From Vigna angularis (taxonomy: Eukaryota > Streptophyta > Magnoliopsida > Fabales > Fabaceae): a stretch of DNA of 64,000 bases. Made by a program: the position numbers and the translations under genes. This document shows positions 23,583-36,385 of this stretch, piece by piece. The first letter of the stretch is position 1; every line of letters starts with the position of its first letter. The notes under the pieces were generated by a model, which worked only from the letters and a program-made list of their open reading frames with translations, searched no databases and was not told where the DNA came from. The stretch is from NCBI RefSeq assembly GCF_016808095.1, contig NC_068970.1:51061630-51125629 (forward strand), written 5' to 3'.

Positions 23583-25628
23583 CTACTTCTTAGCCCGTTC
23601 CATCTTGTCTCTGATCTTTTCTTCCAACAATGATACTTCTGTGTCAAGATCATACATTCTGTTAATGGCACGCATATTCTCAAGCACTTCACCCTGACTA
23701 TTATGATTCTTATGATCACACCTCAGGTGCTGCATGGGACCGTGAAGTACCTTATTCATAATTCCCATACTAAGGGCATAAATTGCATCTTTCTGTTCCA
23801 TTGAGACATCATTACCCATCTTCGACAAACACTTCTCCATCTCAGAGGCTCTTATCCTCTCAACGTAGGCTCTGAACTTCTTAATGGTAGGAGCAGTTTC
23901 CAGAGAGTCTTTCCATGCTTCAAATTTATTCAACTCCTCCATGATAATTTCCTTGGCCTCAGCAGCTTTCTGAAGTCTGTCCTCTTTGTTAGCTGCAACA
24001 ACTTCCTTCAGATCATCCACATTGTACACAAGTGCAGTCTCCAGATCTGAGACACCTGCTTCCACATTCCTAGGAATAGATATATCAACAAACAGCCGTC
24101 TTCTACCATGACTAGCCAGAGGAAGCTTCTGCACATTCTCTACAGTAAACAACGGCGATTCACATGCCGTGCTGGTGAAGATCACATCAGCTTCAGCAGC
24201 ACATTCCAGCATTTCTGAAATCGGTCTAAACACTATCTCAACATCCTTCAACTCTCGTTGAATGGCTTTAACTTTCTCTTCACTCCTATTAACAACAACC
24301 ATCCTTTTGCACCCTTTGGCAGCCAAATGCTTAATCACAAGCTTCCCCATTTTCCCTGACCCAACTACCAACACTCCAGCATCAGAAAGGGAAGAATCTG
24401 GAAGCTTCATCTGTGCAAGCTCCACAGCCGCCGAGCTAACAGAAACCGATCCAGATGAAATGTTTGTCTCAGTTCTAACCCGCTTCCCCACGGAGATCGC
24501 CTGCTTGAACAAACCACTAATTTTTCTATCAAAACCAGGCACTCCCTGTCCAGCTTTTACAACCTGCTTCACCTGTGCAAGAATTTGGCCTTCCCCAAGA
24601 ACAAGCGAGTCAAGGCCCGATGCCACTTCAAAGAGATGGTTTGTAGCATCCGCATTATACAGCAAAACTTGGTGCTCACGAAGGTCAGGTATTGAAATTC
24701 CACTTACCTAAACAAAAACACAGACCATGAATTTTCTATCCAAACAAAAATAAGAAAACAGGGATAAATCACCTATTTCGTACCTAACCATTCCCGAAAC
24801 CAAGAAAATTAATAAAAAAAATCCCAGAATCACAATCCACCAATCAATATATGAAAACTGTCATTCAAGCAATCATGTTAACATATGTTCCGGAAACAAA
24901 TGGTAAGTGATTAAGTTTAGTAACTAAAGGAAACCACTAGTAGTTTCAAGGATTTGTTTAGACTTTCCGGATTTTCAGATCCATGCAACACAATTAGCCA
25001 ACAAAACATTCATAACTTTTACGAGTATAATATAATATAATATACCTTAGACATCCAATCAGTAACTTCCTTAACACCACGGTGCTGAGAGAGAGCAACA
25101 ACATAGATCTCCATGCGGTTGCAGGTGCTGAGAACAGCGGCTTCTTCTATGTGGTTCAAAGCGCAAAGGTCCTCAATAACCTGAGGCCACCGATCCTCTG
25201 GGATCGCAAGCTTCTCACGCATCTCAACGGGAGCAGAGTGGATGTTAAGCCCTATGCAAACAATGCAACTCTTTTCCTTCGTATATCCTGACACAAACAC
25301 AGCAAAACAACCCATCAACTTCATATCCATACCTATAACAATCATTTATCAAATTTAAATTTTGACAAATTTGCGAATGAAGAACGAATGACGACGACTC
25401 ACTCTCGGCAGCGGAAGTTTTGAGCAACTCGAGGGGCGAGGGCTTGGAAGCGACGACGTTTTGGGGAAGGGAATTGTTATTGTCGGAAAAGAAGGGGCAG
25501 GCGGCTTTGACGGAAAAACGCGAGCGAGTAAATGGGAGTTGGGAGGGTGGAGGGCGGATGAAGCGGCGAAAGCGGGCGGAGGAGGTGGTGGCAGTGGCGG
25601 CGGAGGAGGATCCAGCCAAGGCCGCCAT
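23583..25628 (-). CDS. HEMA1: Glutamyl-tRNA reductase, plastid (HEMA)
   Basis: Three exons on the minus strand, 25628-25403, 25287-25046 and 24707-23583, with GT-AG borders: 530 aa. The enzyme reduces Glu-tRNA(Glu) with NADPH to glutamate-1-semialdehyde in the plastid stroma, the committed step to chlorophyll and haem. Residues 1 to about 65 are a Ser/Ala/Arg-rich transit peptide. The catalytic domain starts near residue 80 ([20 protein letters not shown]) and has the active-site Cys131 in [29 protein letters not shown] follows. The NADPH-binding loop is [11 protein letters not shown] (GSGKMG at 272-277). The C-terminal helical dimerisation region ends in [18 protein letters not shown]. The length fits plant HEMA proteins (about 540 aa). 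All key motifs are present. The choice of HEMA1 rather than another paralogue is from general similarity. Confidence 0.96.
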
Positions 25629-25753
25629 TAGAGTTGGTGAAGGATTGAGATATGAAAAACGAAGAGAATGAGAAAAAGAAGAGAGAGTGTTGAAGAAATA
25701 GAGCAATTGATAGGTGCGCGTTGTTTGACCAACCAAAAAGTGAGGTTGTGAGG

Positions 25754-25764
25754 TTTTATATATA
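25754..25764 (-). promoter_or_regulatory. Candidate TATA box of HEMA
   Basis: TATATATAAAA is read on the minus strand about 126 bp upstream of the start codon, giving a 5' UTR near 95 nt. It is flanked by AC-rich leader-like DNA. Position is the only support. Confidence 0.5.
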
Positions 25765-26084
25765 TAATGGGATTGCCTTCTCCACGCGCCCTCGCCGACC
25801 CATTCTTTAACCACTTAGTTGGACCAAGCTCCAATATCTTTTCTATCTTATTATTATATTATCATTATCTTCTTTAACCAATCTTTCACCAAACAAAATT
25901 CTTTTCATTTCCAAAAATAAATATAATTACACCCCAAATATTTCTATTCCCATTTCTTAATTTTTTAAAATACATCACTTCTAATATTTCAAATTATTTA
26001 GATATTATTTTATGTAGTTTGAAAAATGGTTTAGCTAATGCTTAAAAGAATAAAAAATTAAAATAAATCAAAAAATTAAAAAAT

Positions 26085-27065
26085 TTAGATACCCAACATT
26101 AACAATTCTAGATACCCAAAACATGTTTTATTTTTTATCTATTTTTTCTGTCTAGGAGATAAACATATTTTATCTTTTGTCTATTTTTTTTTCTATCTTT
26201 CTTTTAAAGCATTTTACAGAACTAAAACACTCTTAATCTTTTATCTATTTTTTATCCTCTACAAGAGATAAAAGAAATAAAAACTTTAGATTTCCAAGAT
26301 ATAGGTTATCTCTTATCTATTTTTTTAACTTCCGATAAAACAATATACGAAATGTATTTAATCTTTTATCTATTTTTTTTTCTTCCTGTAAAAAGAGATA
26401 AAATAAATAAAAGTATTAGACACCCATTTTATCTGTTATCTATTGTTTATATCTTTCTTAAAAGAATATAATAAAATTTAACATTTTAATCATATATTAT
26501 TTTTTTATCTTCCTTCTAAAAAAGAGATAACAAAAATTAAAAATTTAGATATCCAAAATATATTTTATCTATACTTTTTATTTATTTTCATTACAAAAGA
26601 GATAAAACGAATACATATATTAGAATCCAAAATATATTTGATCTTTTTCTTTTATCTTCCTGCTAAAAGTGATAAAGATAAATAAAAATATTAGATCCCT
26701 AAAACGTATTTTTATCTTTTGTATATTTTTTAATCTCTCCTTTAAGAAGATAAAAAAATTAAACGTTTTATATATATAAAAGTTACTTCATCTTTCATTT
26801 TTTTTTCCTTATAAAAGAGATAACAAAATTAAAAAATTTAGATATCCAACAAAATATTATAGGTTATATTTTATCCATATTTTTATCTTCCTTTTAGAGG
26901 AGATGAAATTATTACAAATATTAGATACCTATATATATTAGATCTTTTATCTATTCTTTTTACCTTCCGCCAAAAGAGATAAAAATAAAATAAAAATATT
27001 AGATAACCAAATCCTATTTTATCTTTTATCTATTTTGTTTTATCTTCCTGTAGAGATAAATTATT
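26085..27065. repeat. AT-rich imperfect tandem array
   Basis: Roughly ten units of about 75-115 bp repeat the theme ttttatcttttatctatttt, then tcttcct.taaaagagata, then aa.aaa.attagatacccaa. Each unit has a local inverted pair (tatctttt/aaaagata), so single units could fold. The copies vary a lot in length and sequence. No coding capacity is seen. Confidence 0.75.
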
Positions 27066-27457
27066 AATCTTAAATTATCTTATGTATAATTAACACTAAT
27101 AACCTTATTATAAGTTGATGAGAACTACTACTTATTTTGATAGTAACTTTAAATAATTATTTATAATTTTCTTATCGTTTAATAGTTTTAATGAGTAACT
27201 CATATCTAACCATCAAATTAATAAGAAATTAAAGATAAATTAAAAATAAGTCTTTTAAAGCTTTTTTAAGGCTTTAGTTTCTTTAAGTTAGTTTTAAAAC
27301 AATAAGTTATTTATTTTTTAAATTTTTTATCTAAAATTTATACATAACTTAATATTCTTTTATAAAAATCACTTTTTATAAATGCTTATAAAATAATTTC
27401 TAAGTCAAAATGTTGTCCATATAAATAATAAATTTTTATTTTGATATACAAAGTATG

Positions 27458-28049
27458 TAAAGGTGGCAAAATGAGCCAATCTGGTCGTTTAAGTACGACT
27501 TAATATTGGTTTGTCAAAAACGGGTTGGGTCAGACTGAAACCGATTGAAAATGGGTTGAATTTTACGGTCTGTCTTAAACTGCTGTCGGGTTATTGAGTT
27601 ATTTGACTTCTTTTTTTTTTCTTGCCATAGAAAGTCTAATATCACATAAAAATGGACTGAAATTTTTTTATTCTTTACATGAAAACTAGATGAAGATGTC
27701 CGAGTTGATTCTAGATAGAAAAGGACTAAAACAAGTTGTTGTCTAGGTTGTTTCAAATCTTGGTTGGCCTGTATTAGATTTTTCCCAAGTTGTATCATAC
27801 CTTGACCAAACTATACGAGATCTTGCCCAAACTGTATCAGAACTTGACCAAGCTATCAGGGTGTGTTAATATGAAATGTCACAACGTGGGTTCAATTTTT
27901 TTTTTTAATGAAGCTGGGCTGGCCCGCGGGGATGGCCTACCCAATTACCAGGCTTGACAATGTGTTTGTTTAAGCTTCTAGATTAAAAAGTTGTCCTAGC
28001 CTGCCTTTTTTGGTTGGCTTGTTAGGCTTGACCCTTTTTGTCATCCCTA
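27458..28049. mobile_element. Probable decayed hAT-type element
   Basis: The left edge TAAAGGTGGCAAAA and the right edge, read on the other strand TAGGGATGACAAAA, form a terminal inverted repeat of the TAGGGRTGNCAAAA kind seen in plant hAT elements. The inside has the gggctggcccgcgggg phrase common in such repeats and a short 21-bp array near 27780-27860 (cttgaccaa.ctgtatcag). A clear 8-bp target duplication was not found. No transposase frame survives. Confidence 0.45.
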
Positions 28050-29824
28050 CTTATAAGTTCAATTATTGAGTTATTTAAAAAGTCCATGTTTATATATACT
28101 AGTCGTCAATCGATAAACTTACAAAATTAATTGGTAAATTTCAATTGGAACTTGAAAAGTTGAGTTTGTTCCTTACAATATTTTTTTGCTACAATCTCAT
28201 GATCCTCAAAATTGAGGGCTTTCACGTTTTTATTACGAGACTTTGAAAAAAATCTGATTTATTCATATTTTTCATGCTTATATTACATGTACCTTCTAAT
28301 TTGTATTTTATACTAATAATAGTGCATTGGATTATCTAGAAAAATTTATATATCTTAAAGAGTCTATTGAAACAAGTTAACTAACTATGAAATCAACTAT
28401 GTGTAATATAAGGCCATAATCACAAAAAGATTTTGTAGACCAAACAAAATCAAAGAAATTATAAGTACACTTAATATGTGTTGGTGAATCAAAATATTTT
28501 TATAGACAAAAAAAAAATCTTCTAATGTTCATATAAAATATATAAAAAGAAACAAAAAGAAACTTGATACAAACAAGATTAATAATCTTCATTGTATATG
28601 TTCAAATTATTTCCTATTATGGGTAGAAGAAAAAAATTTAAACATATCTAAAATTTCCATCCTTTCAATCAATCATACAATGCATGATTAAAGGAATTAA
28701 CCATATATGATTAAAGGAAGAATCAAAGTAAAAAAATGATTGAAGCCACAACAATCACATTGAAGATCTTGTTTAAACAATTCAAGATGAAGAAGAATAA
28801 GACTCTAATTGCTTACACACTTTATAGTATTCATAGGTTGCTTAGTGTTCTTTTTGTGTGAGTTATAACCTATATAATCCTTCACTCTATGAAGTTAATC
28901 TAGTGAGACGAAACTGTCATCTTTTTTAGAGTTCTTAATTTGAGGTCTTAATCTCAAGAGAGATTAAGACAAGATAACTAGGAGTAATTTGTGTACACAT
29001 TTGTAATGATCGAGATAGGATAACGAGACATCATTTGTTAAACCTCTTAAGAAGTTATTTTAAGAAAGAATTGAACATAATTTGTGAGTTTGAGTACAAT
29101 TGTGTTTTGGTATTGGTTAGTTTGCTAGATGGTATAGTCTAGTTGCTTGCAAAAAGAGTCCAAGTCTATATTCAACTCCCTTTCTAAACCTAGATGTTCC
29201 AATAGTTGATATCAAAGTTCACCTTTATGGTTAGTTCTTCATAGAATAAAAGGCCTAATCATGCAACAATGCTCTACAAAAAGCGAGAGACAAACCAACA
29301 ACCATCCATCATTGTTCAAATGAGAAGATTATGTATATTGTAGTAAATACACATAAATGTTACCACTTTTTTTCCTATGAAGTTGTTTTGTTATTAATTA
29401 TATCTTTTCATATTATATATCTCATATATTTAAGAATATGTTACATTTTTTTAATCTTTATGAATCTTACTATTCTTGATACTTGATACGAAATGATTCA
29501 GGATTCAAAATATGAGTTGTATGATACATAGTTTGTATCTTAATTCAACTATAACAACTATGTTTACTATAAACTAAGAATGATAACATTATTGGAATAC
29601 ATCCATGTAGATATGTTGTAATAATCAATAATAGGATGTCTTTCCCTTATAATGCCAACCACAATCCCACTCCTCGTGAACTCTAGAATGAAGAACATAA
29701 ATAACAATATTATCTAAATGGCAAGGCAAGACGTATTCTTTTATGTGTTCTATATAAAGAAGAAATTTCAAAGGTATACACTTTCTAACATGTGTCAAGG
29801 AAATGTGGAAACCTTGACCAGGTC
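28050..29824. other. Intergenic DNA with an old copia LTR/PBS remnant
   Basis: AT-rich DNA. Around 28780-29220 the layout is LTR-like: a ...gattaag...gagattaagac... promoter and leader region, then tagttgatatcaaagttc, which resembles a decayed copia primer-binding site (TGGTATCAGAGC type). It is on the plus strand, as is the old copia RNase H fragment at 34948, so both may come from one ancient element. The link is inference. Confidence 0.35.
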
Positions 29825-29829
29825 TTATA

Positions 29830-30177
29830 TGTTTGAATAAACAAAACGAAAACAGATTCAATGTATGATAAGCTACTATAAACGCACGAAATAACAGAAA
29901 CAGAAGAAGTTTTACTCAGTACCTTTTGTGTGTGCGCTTTTCTCTGATTTTTCTCTCTTATCTGATAATCATCTTCTTCATCTCCAAGTTGCATCTGCAT
30001 AGAGCAAGCCCTAGCAGTGCTTCTCCATTCTCGGTTCTCCCTCTCTCTCTAGCAAACTTTGAATATCGTTTCTCTCTCTTGCTACGTAGGATTATTACTT
30101 AATCCTGTCTGAGACTCTGCTTTCTCCCTTTTACCCTTCCCATTTGTGTTTTTCCATTTCTGTCCCTCTCACTAATA
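29830..30177 (+). repeat. Element E 5' LTR
   Basis: 348 bp, beginning tgtttgaataaac and ending cactaata. It contains a CT-rich leader near 30030-30060. Confidence 0.95.
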
Positions 30178-30328
30178 TGGTATCAAGAGCATAGGTGCTT
30201 GTGGTTCTTGGGTGTGTACAGTGGGTGTGTGATTGGTGACTGGAATTGTGTATATCCAGAAGTAGAGAAAGAAGGTTTCTTTGTGTGTGGGTAAACCAAA
30301 GAAACTGCAAGAAGCTAGCAAGAAAGTG

Positions 30329-33300
30329 ATGGCAGGTATTGGAGGAATACAGGGGCCATTGCCTGTATTTGATGGGAAATTATTTGATGACTGGCGCATC
30401 AAGATGCAAGCCATCTTTGGTTTCCAAGATGTGTCAGAAGTGATAGAGGATGGGCTACCAGATTTGGGTGCAAGAGCTACTGAAGAGGAGAAAAGAAGTT
30501 ACAAACTGCAGGTGAAATTGGACAGCAAGGCCAGGTTTTTGCTGTATCAATGTGTCAGCCCAAAGATCTTTAACAAGATCTCTAAGGCTACTACTGCTAA
30601 GGAAGTGTGGGACATTCTAGTGAAGATGTATGGTGATGGAGACAAAAACAAGAAAGTGAAATTACAAGCACTGAGGAGGCAGTTTGAGATTCTGATCATG
30701 GATGGGGGTGAAACTGTGGTAGAATACTTTGATAAAGTGCAAGAATTGGTGAATAAAATGAGAGCATGCAAGGATGCAATTTCAGATGAGTACATTGTTG
30801 ACAAAATCCTAAGAACTCTAACCCCCATATTTGACCATGTGGTAGTGGCTATTGAAGAAGCCCGTAACCTGGAGTCTATGGAGATTGAGGAGTTGCTGCA
30901 CTCATTAGAAGCTCATGAGTATCGCATCAATGAGCGCAAGCAGTGCCAAGAACAGGCCCTACAGGCTAGATCTCAGTTTAAAGGGAAAAAGGGGTTCAAG
31001 AAATGGAGTAAGGGCAACAAGAAAGGTAAAGATTCACAGGAACAGCAAGGGGAAGATTCCAGTGAATCTATGCCAGTGAAAAACCAGAAAGCTGGAGGAG
31101 ATTGGAAGTTTGACAAGAAGAAAGTGAAATGCTATAATTGTCAAAAACTTGGGCATTATGCAAAAGAATGCTGGAAAGGGGAAGATGCTAAGAACAAACC
31201 CAAGAAGAGGGCTAATCTTGCCCAGGAGGATGAGTCAGATTCAGAGGCTGTGATGTTGATGGCTAACACTGGAGAGGGGCAGCCAGAGAGCACAACATGG
31301 TACTTGGATTCTGGCTGTTCCACCCATATGACAGGGAGGAAGGACTGGTTTGTAAGGATGCAGGAAGCTGTACAAGGGAAGATCAGGTTTGCAGATGACA
31401 GAAGTCTGACTGCAAAAGGGTCTGGGAGAGTTGTTCTGAGAGATGTAGAGGGAAAAAAAGTGATAATTGAAGAAGTATTATATGTACCAGGACTGAAAAC
31501 GAATCTGCTAAGCTTGGGATAGCTGTTACAAAAGGGATATGTGATGAAAATGGAGAACAATTGTCTTAGCATTTTCAATCAACATAAGAAGATGATTGTG
31601 CAGGCTCAGTTGTCACAAAACAGGACCTTTCGGGTGGTAATGAGTGCAGTAAAACATCAATGTTTTACTGCAACAGAAAATAAAGAGGAATGGTTATGGC
31701 ATCTCAGATTTGGACACCTAAATTTCAGGGATTTATCACTGTTAAGCCAGAAAAATATGGTGAGTGGCTTGCCTAAAGTGGAAATTCCAGAAACAGTTTG
31801 CAAGGAGTGTGTCCAATGCAAGCAGACCAGGGGCAGTTTTCAGAAGATCTTACCCCAGAAGTTAACAGAAAAATTAGGGGTGGTATATTCAGATGTGTGT
31901 GGCCCCATACAAGTAGAAACACCTGGAGGCAGCAGGTATTTTCTACTGTTTATTGATGACTGGACCAGGAAATGTTGGGTCTATCTAATCAGGAGAAAGG
32001 GGGAGGTGCTGCAGACATTTGAAAAATTTAAATGTCTAGTTGAGAGGCAATGTGAGAAGAAGATTAAGGTGTTGCGAACAGATGGAGGAGGAGAATATAC
32101 CTCCACTGAATTTAAAGAGTTGTGTGAAAAGGAAGGGATAGTGCATGAAGTTACCCCTCCTTATACACCACAGCACAATGGGACAGCAGAGAGGAAGAAC
32201 AGAACCATACTAAATATGGTTAGATGCATGCTGAAGAGTAAAAAGCTGCCTAATTTTCTGTGGGGAGAGGTTGTGTTGACAGCCACATATGTTCTTAATC
32301 TGTCTCCAACAAAGAGACTGAATGGGTTGATACCTGAGGAAGCATGGACAGGGGTGAAACCAGATGTTAAGCATCTAAAAATATTTGGCTCTATATGCTA
32401 TAAGCATGTACCTGACCAGTTGAGAAAGAAGTTGGATGACAAGGGAGTGCCACTGATTTTGGTAGGGTACAATGCCACTGGAGGTTACAAATTGTATAAT
32501 CCTATAGGAGGAACAATTTGTATCAGTAGAGATGTTGTAGTGGATGAGGCTGGAGTATGGCAGTGGGAAACAGGTGAGCAGGAATCATCAACCATTAATC
32601 TGGAAGATGCTACTACTGGAGAGGAAACAGTGGAAACAGAGAAGGAGAGAAGAGATGACAACAGTAGAAGGTCATCAAGAGTTACACAACTGCCAGCACA
32701 TCTAAGAGACTATGACTTATCTTATGAGGCAACACTCATATCAGAAGGCAACTTTGTTCACTTTGCTTTAATAGCAGAAGCTGAACCAGTTGAATTTGAT
32801 GAAGCTGTAAAAGATGAAAGGTGGTATAAGGCAATGCAGGAAGAGATTGACTCTATAGAGAGGAATCAGACCTGGGAGTTGGTTGATCTGCCCTCTAACA
32901 AGAGGCCCATAGCATTAAAGTGGGTTTATAAGTCAAAAATAAACCCACAAGGTGTTGTTGTAAGGCACAAGGCAAGGCTGGTTGCTAAGGGTTTTCTACA
33001 AAAGGCTGGAGTTGACTATGGAGAAGTATTTGCTCCTGTAGCCAGGGTAGAGACAATCAGGTTGGTGGTGTCACTAGCTACTAAATTTCACTGGTCATTA
33101 CACCAATTGGACGTGAAATCAGCTTTTCTAAATGGAAGGCTGGAAGAGGAAGTATATGTTGTACAGCCACTGGGATTTGAGGTTAAAGGGCAGTAGGACA
33201 AGGTGTACAGGCTGAGAAAGGCTCTTTATGGGCTTAAACAGGCTCCAAGAGCTTGGAACCAGAGAATTGATGGGTTCATGAGCAGCATTGGCTTTGAGAA

Positions 33301-34369
33301 GTGTGTTTCAGAACACGGGCTGTATGTGAAGAGCTGCCAACACAGTGGCGGACAAGAAAAGCTGATAGTATGCCTATATGTTGATGACCTATTAGTCACT
33401 GGGAGCAGTGAGGAGTTGATTTCAGAATTCAAACTTCAAATGCTGAGTGAATTCGAGATGAGTGACTTGGGAAAGATCAGCTATTTCCTTGGAATAGAAT
33501 TTACTGAGACTGAGAATGGAATTGTGATGCACCAGTCCAGATATGTTCTAGATCTACTAAAGAGGTTTGAAATGATTGACTGTAATGCTGCTAATACCCC
33601 AGCTGAAGTGGGACTGAGACTTGAGAAGGAACCAGATGAATAAGCTGTAGATCCAACAGCTTACAGAAGTATTGTTGGGAGTTTGAGATACCTCTGTAAC
33701 ACAAGACCTGACTTGAGTTACAGTGTTGGAGTGGTGAGTAGATATATGGAATGCCCCAGAATGTCACATTTGAATGCTGTCAAACGCATTCTAAGATACT
33801 TGCAGGGCACTCACTCCTATGGAATACTATTGGGAAGAGGAGAGACTGGGGAAGAAGTGCAAATCACTTCTTACTCAGATGCAGACTGGTGTGGTGATAA
33901 GGAAGACAGGAAAAGCACGGCTGGTTATATTTTCTTCATGGGAGGAACACCAATTTCCTGGAGTTCAAGAAAGGAACCAGTGGTTGCCTTGTCATCATGT
34001 GAGGCAGAATACATAGCTGCCTGTGAAGCTACTTGCCAAGCAACTTGGCTGGGATTCCTACTAGAAGGGTTGAAAATTGAGCTAACTAGAAGAGTGAGGC
34101 TACTTGTTGACAACAAGTCAGCCATAGATCTTGCCAAGCATCCTGCATCTCACGGCAGGAGCAAGCACATTGAGACCCGATTTCACTACATCAGAGAATA
34201 GGTCAGTAGTGGTAGATTGGAGGTTGTACACTGCAGATCCGAAGACCAACTAGCAGATATACTCACCAAAGCGCTCAAAAGTGAACGTTTTCAGTCACTC
34301 AGAAAGCAGATTAGAATGGTGCGAGCTGAGATTTGTGAAGATCGCACCAGAAAGAGGGCGAAAACCTAG
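30329..34369 (+). pseudogene. Element E gag-pol polyprotein, four in-frame stops
   Basis: One frame of about 1346 codons from ATG 30329 to TAG 34367-34369, with no frameshift. Order: Gag; CCHC knuckle (CYNCQKLGHYAKEC); aspartic protease (WYLDSGCSTHMTG); integrase with HHCC zinc region ([18 protein letters not shown]) and DDE residues ([23 protein letters not shown]); reverse transcriptase ([14 protein letters not shown]); RNase H (SYSDADWCGD, ALSSCEAEYIA, DNKSAIDLAKHP). Premature stops lie at 31520, 33194, 33641 and 34199. All sit where a Gln or Glu codon is usual, so each looks like one base change. The protein is not made in full unless stops are read through, yet all domains are intact. 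This is the copia order (integrase before RT). Confidence 0.93.
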
Positions 34370-34463
34370 GGTTTCTACCGGAGAGGAGGAGTTTGACCTA
34401 GGAAGAGCTTTCTCCGAGTTTAATCGGTGGAAAGTGCTCGGATGCTAAGAAGGAAGTGTTTGT

Positions 34464-34532
34464 ACCGATTAAAATCGGTCCAAAAGGCTCAGAATCGTAG
34501 GAGAAGAAATTTCACCGATTCAATCGGTGAAA
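34464..34532 (+). repeat. Two hairpins with ACCGATT/AATCGGT arms before the polypurine tract
   Basis: 34464-34479 has arms accgatt and aatcggt around AA. 34510-34532 has 11-bp arms (tttcaccgatt and aatcggtgaaa) around a single C. A half-copy (ttaatcggtgg) lies near 34420. They sit between the pol stop and the 3' LTR, in the element's 3' untranslated region. Confidence 0.8.
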
Positions 34533-34594
34533 AGAGTGTTTTTTTTCTTCAGAAAATTCATGTTTTGTTCGATTAAAGTTTTGTTTAGGAGGAG

Positions 34595-34942
34595 TGTTAG
34601 AATAAACAAAACGAAAACAGATTCAATGTATGATAAGCTACTATAAAAGCACGAAATAACAGAAACAGAAGAAGTTTTACTCAGTACCTTTTGTGTGTGC
34701 ACTTTTCTCTGATTTTTCTCTCTTATCTGATAATCATCTTCTTCATCTCCAAGTTGCATCTGCAGAGAGCAAGCCCTAGCAGTGCTTCTCCATTCTCGGT
34801 TCTCCCTCTCTCTCTAGCAAACTCTGAATATCGTTTCTCTCTCTTGCTACATAGGATTATTACTTAATCCTGTCTGAGACTCTGCTTTCTCCCTTTTACC
34901 CTTCCCATTTGTGTTTTTCCATTTCTGTCCCTCTCACTAATA
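34595..34942 (+). repeat. Element E 3' LTR
   Basis: 348 bp, beginning tgttagaataaac and ending cactaata, followed by the target duplication TTATA. Confidence 0.95.
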
Positions 34943-34947
34943 TTATA

Positions 34948-35135
34948 AAGGAAGTCATATGAAGAGAGTTATCCAAGTTATAGGATTGTAGCTCTATCTA
35001 ATACAAAAGTTGAGTACACAACAATTATTCAAGCATGCAATGAAGCTATATGCATTCAAAGCTTAACAAAGGATTTTGAGCATAAGAAACAAAAGATGTT
35101 TGTAAATTATGATACTAAGAATTTCTTACACATTA
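34948..35135 (+). pseudogene. Old copia RNase H fragment, left half
   Basis: An open stretch translates as YRIVALSNTKVEYTTIIQAC, then NEAICIQSLTKDFEHKKQKM and NYDTKNFLHITR. This is the RNase H of a Ty1/copia pol (VALSTTEAEY ... DSQSALHIARNP pattern). It breaks off exactly at the CAAGG target site of element D and resumes at 39661. Confidence 0.8.
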
Positions 35136-35140
35136 CAAGG

Positions 35141-36385
35141 TGTTGGTTAAAACAACCGGTATCGTTGAGTCGCGCAACAGAATAAAATTGCGGAAAGTGT
35201 GTTCGGTCAATTTAAAATGGTTCCTTTAATTTTCTTACAAGAATATTATTGAACAGTTGATGTGCAGAAAATATAAAGAGTGTATGGAGTAGAAAAATCA
35301 CATAAATAATTTTTATCTTGGTTCAAATCAAAAGATTTTACGTCCAGTCAGTGATTAACCTTTTCACTAAAATAATGTTTCACAAATACAACAAGATGAG
35401 TAGAAATTAAGAACAACAAGAAACCTTCCTTCGACAAACGAACCAGAAGCAACAGCTCTGCCAACTTGAAGAGAACCGCTCCGACCTTTGACACACAAAG
35501 CGTGAGCTTCTCCTATTCACAAGGCTTGACAAGAGCAAGAACTATCACTTGAGAACTTCCTCAGACGCACTGTATTCTCAAATGGCATAGATTCATTTTC
35601 ACTTATAGAAAGTTTCCCTTAGGCACAAAGCTCTAATACTCTCAAAATGAAAAGTTATTTTCTAAGAGCTGTGAAGACCTCTATTTAAAGCCCAGGTTCG
35701 TGCAATGTTTGAAACTGAAAAGACATATCACAACTGCTAGTGATAATTGATTATTGTAAGTGATAATCGATTATCTACGAGACTTAGAACAATTTGAATA
35801 TTGACTCTTCAAACCAGTCGGCTTCAGTTCTTCAAGTCCTTCTACCGTTCGGTATGAGCCCTCACAACCTTCTGCCGTTCGGCTTCTTTCTTCTTCTTTC
35901 TCACATCTTTCCATTATTTGGTGCTCTTCTTCTTCTTTCTTACCGTTGTCCATCGTTTGGCTAAACTTCTCTCCGTCTTCCAATTTCTAACATTTTATTC
36001 TACAGTTAACATCATTCGACTTGTGTTTAACTAGTGTTCAACCTTCATCTGTTAGTGACTGTTCAGTCATAGTCGCGCCTTTGCTCGATTGTCAGGACTC
36101 AATTCTTCCTACCACCACTTCACTGTCCAATTGCTTGGTCTCGTTCATGCCTTGTTTGCTCTTTGTCACGCCTTCCACTGCTCGGTCCTAACCGCTCGGT
36201 CTTGGTCATACCTCACTTGGTCTCGGTCATGCCTGACACTGTTTGGTCCTAACTGCTCGGTCTCGGTCTCTTTTGTTATACAAAAATGCTTTTAAACTTA
36301 ATGCAACAAGGGTCTTCATATTCTTCACTTTGTAACATCATCAAAATCATTGTCTTCAAGACACCAATGCTCCTCATTGGTAACA
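35141..36385 (-). repeat. Element D LTR (3' LTR in its own orientation)
   Basis: Ends are TGTTGG...GGTAACA on the plus strand. It carries paired TAATTGATTA/TAATCGATTA palindromes (35744, 35764) and an imperfect 62-bp duplication near 36167-36270 built on the words cgctcggtc and cactgctcgg. Confidence 0.92.

Larger units (their letters stand above)
29830..34942 (+). mobile_element. Element E: young Ty1/copia retrotransposon, Tnt1/Tork-like
   Basis: A complete element of 5113 bp with a perfect 5-bp target duplication TTATA (29825-29829 and 34943-34947). The two 348-bp LTRs differ at 6 positions (about 1.7 %), so insertion is recent. The LTR ends are TG...TA rather than TG...CA. The primer-binding site tggtatcaagagc starts at 30178 directly after the 5' LTR. 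A short purine tract (aggaggag) precedes the 3' LTR at 34595. One gag-pol frame runs between them. It inserted next to an ancient copia RNase H fragment. The Tork/Tnt1 assignment is from protein style and size, not from a tree. Confidence 0.95.

Noticed and set aside
24262..24711. 149-aa plus-strand frame
   Set aside because: Antisense shadow of the HEMA third exon.
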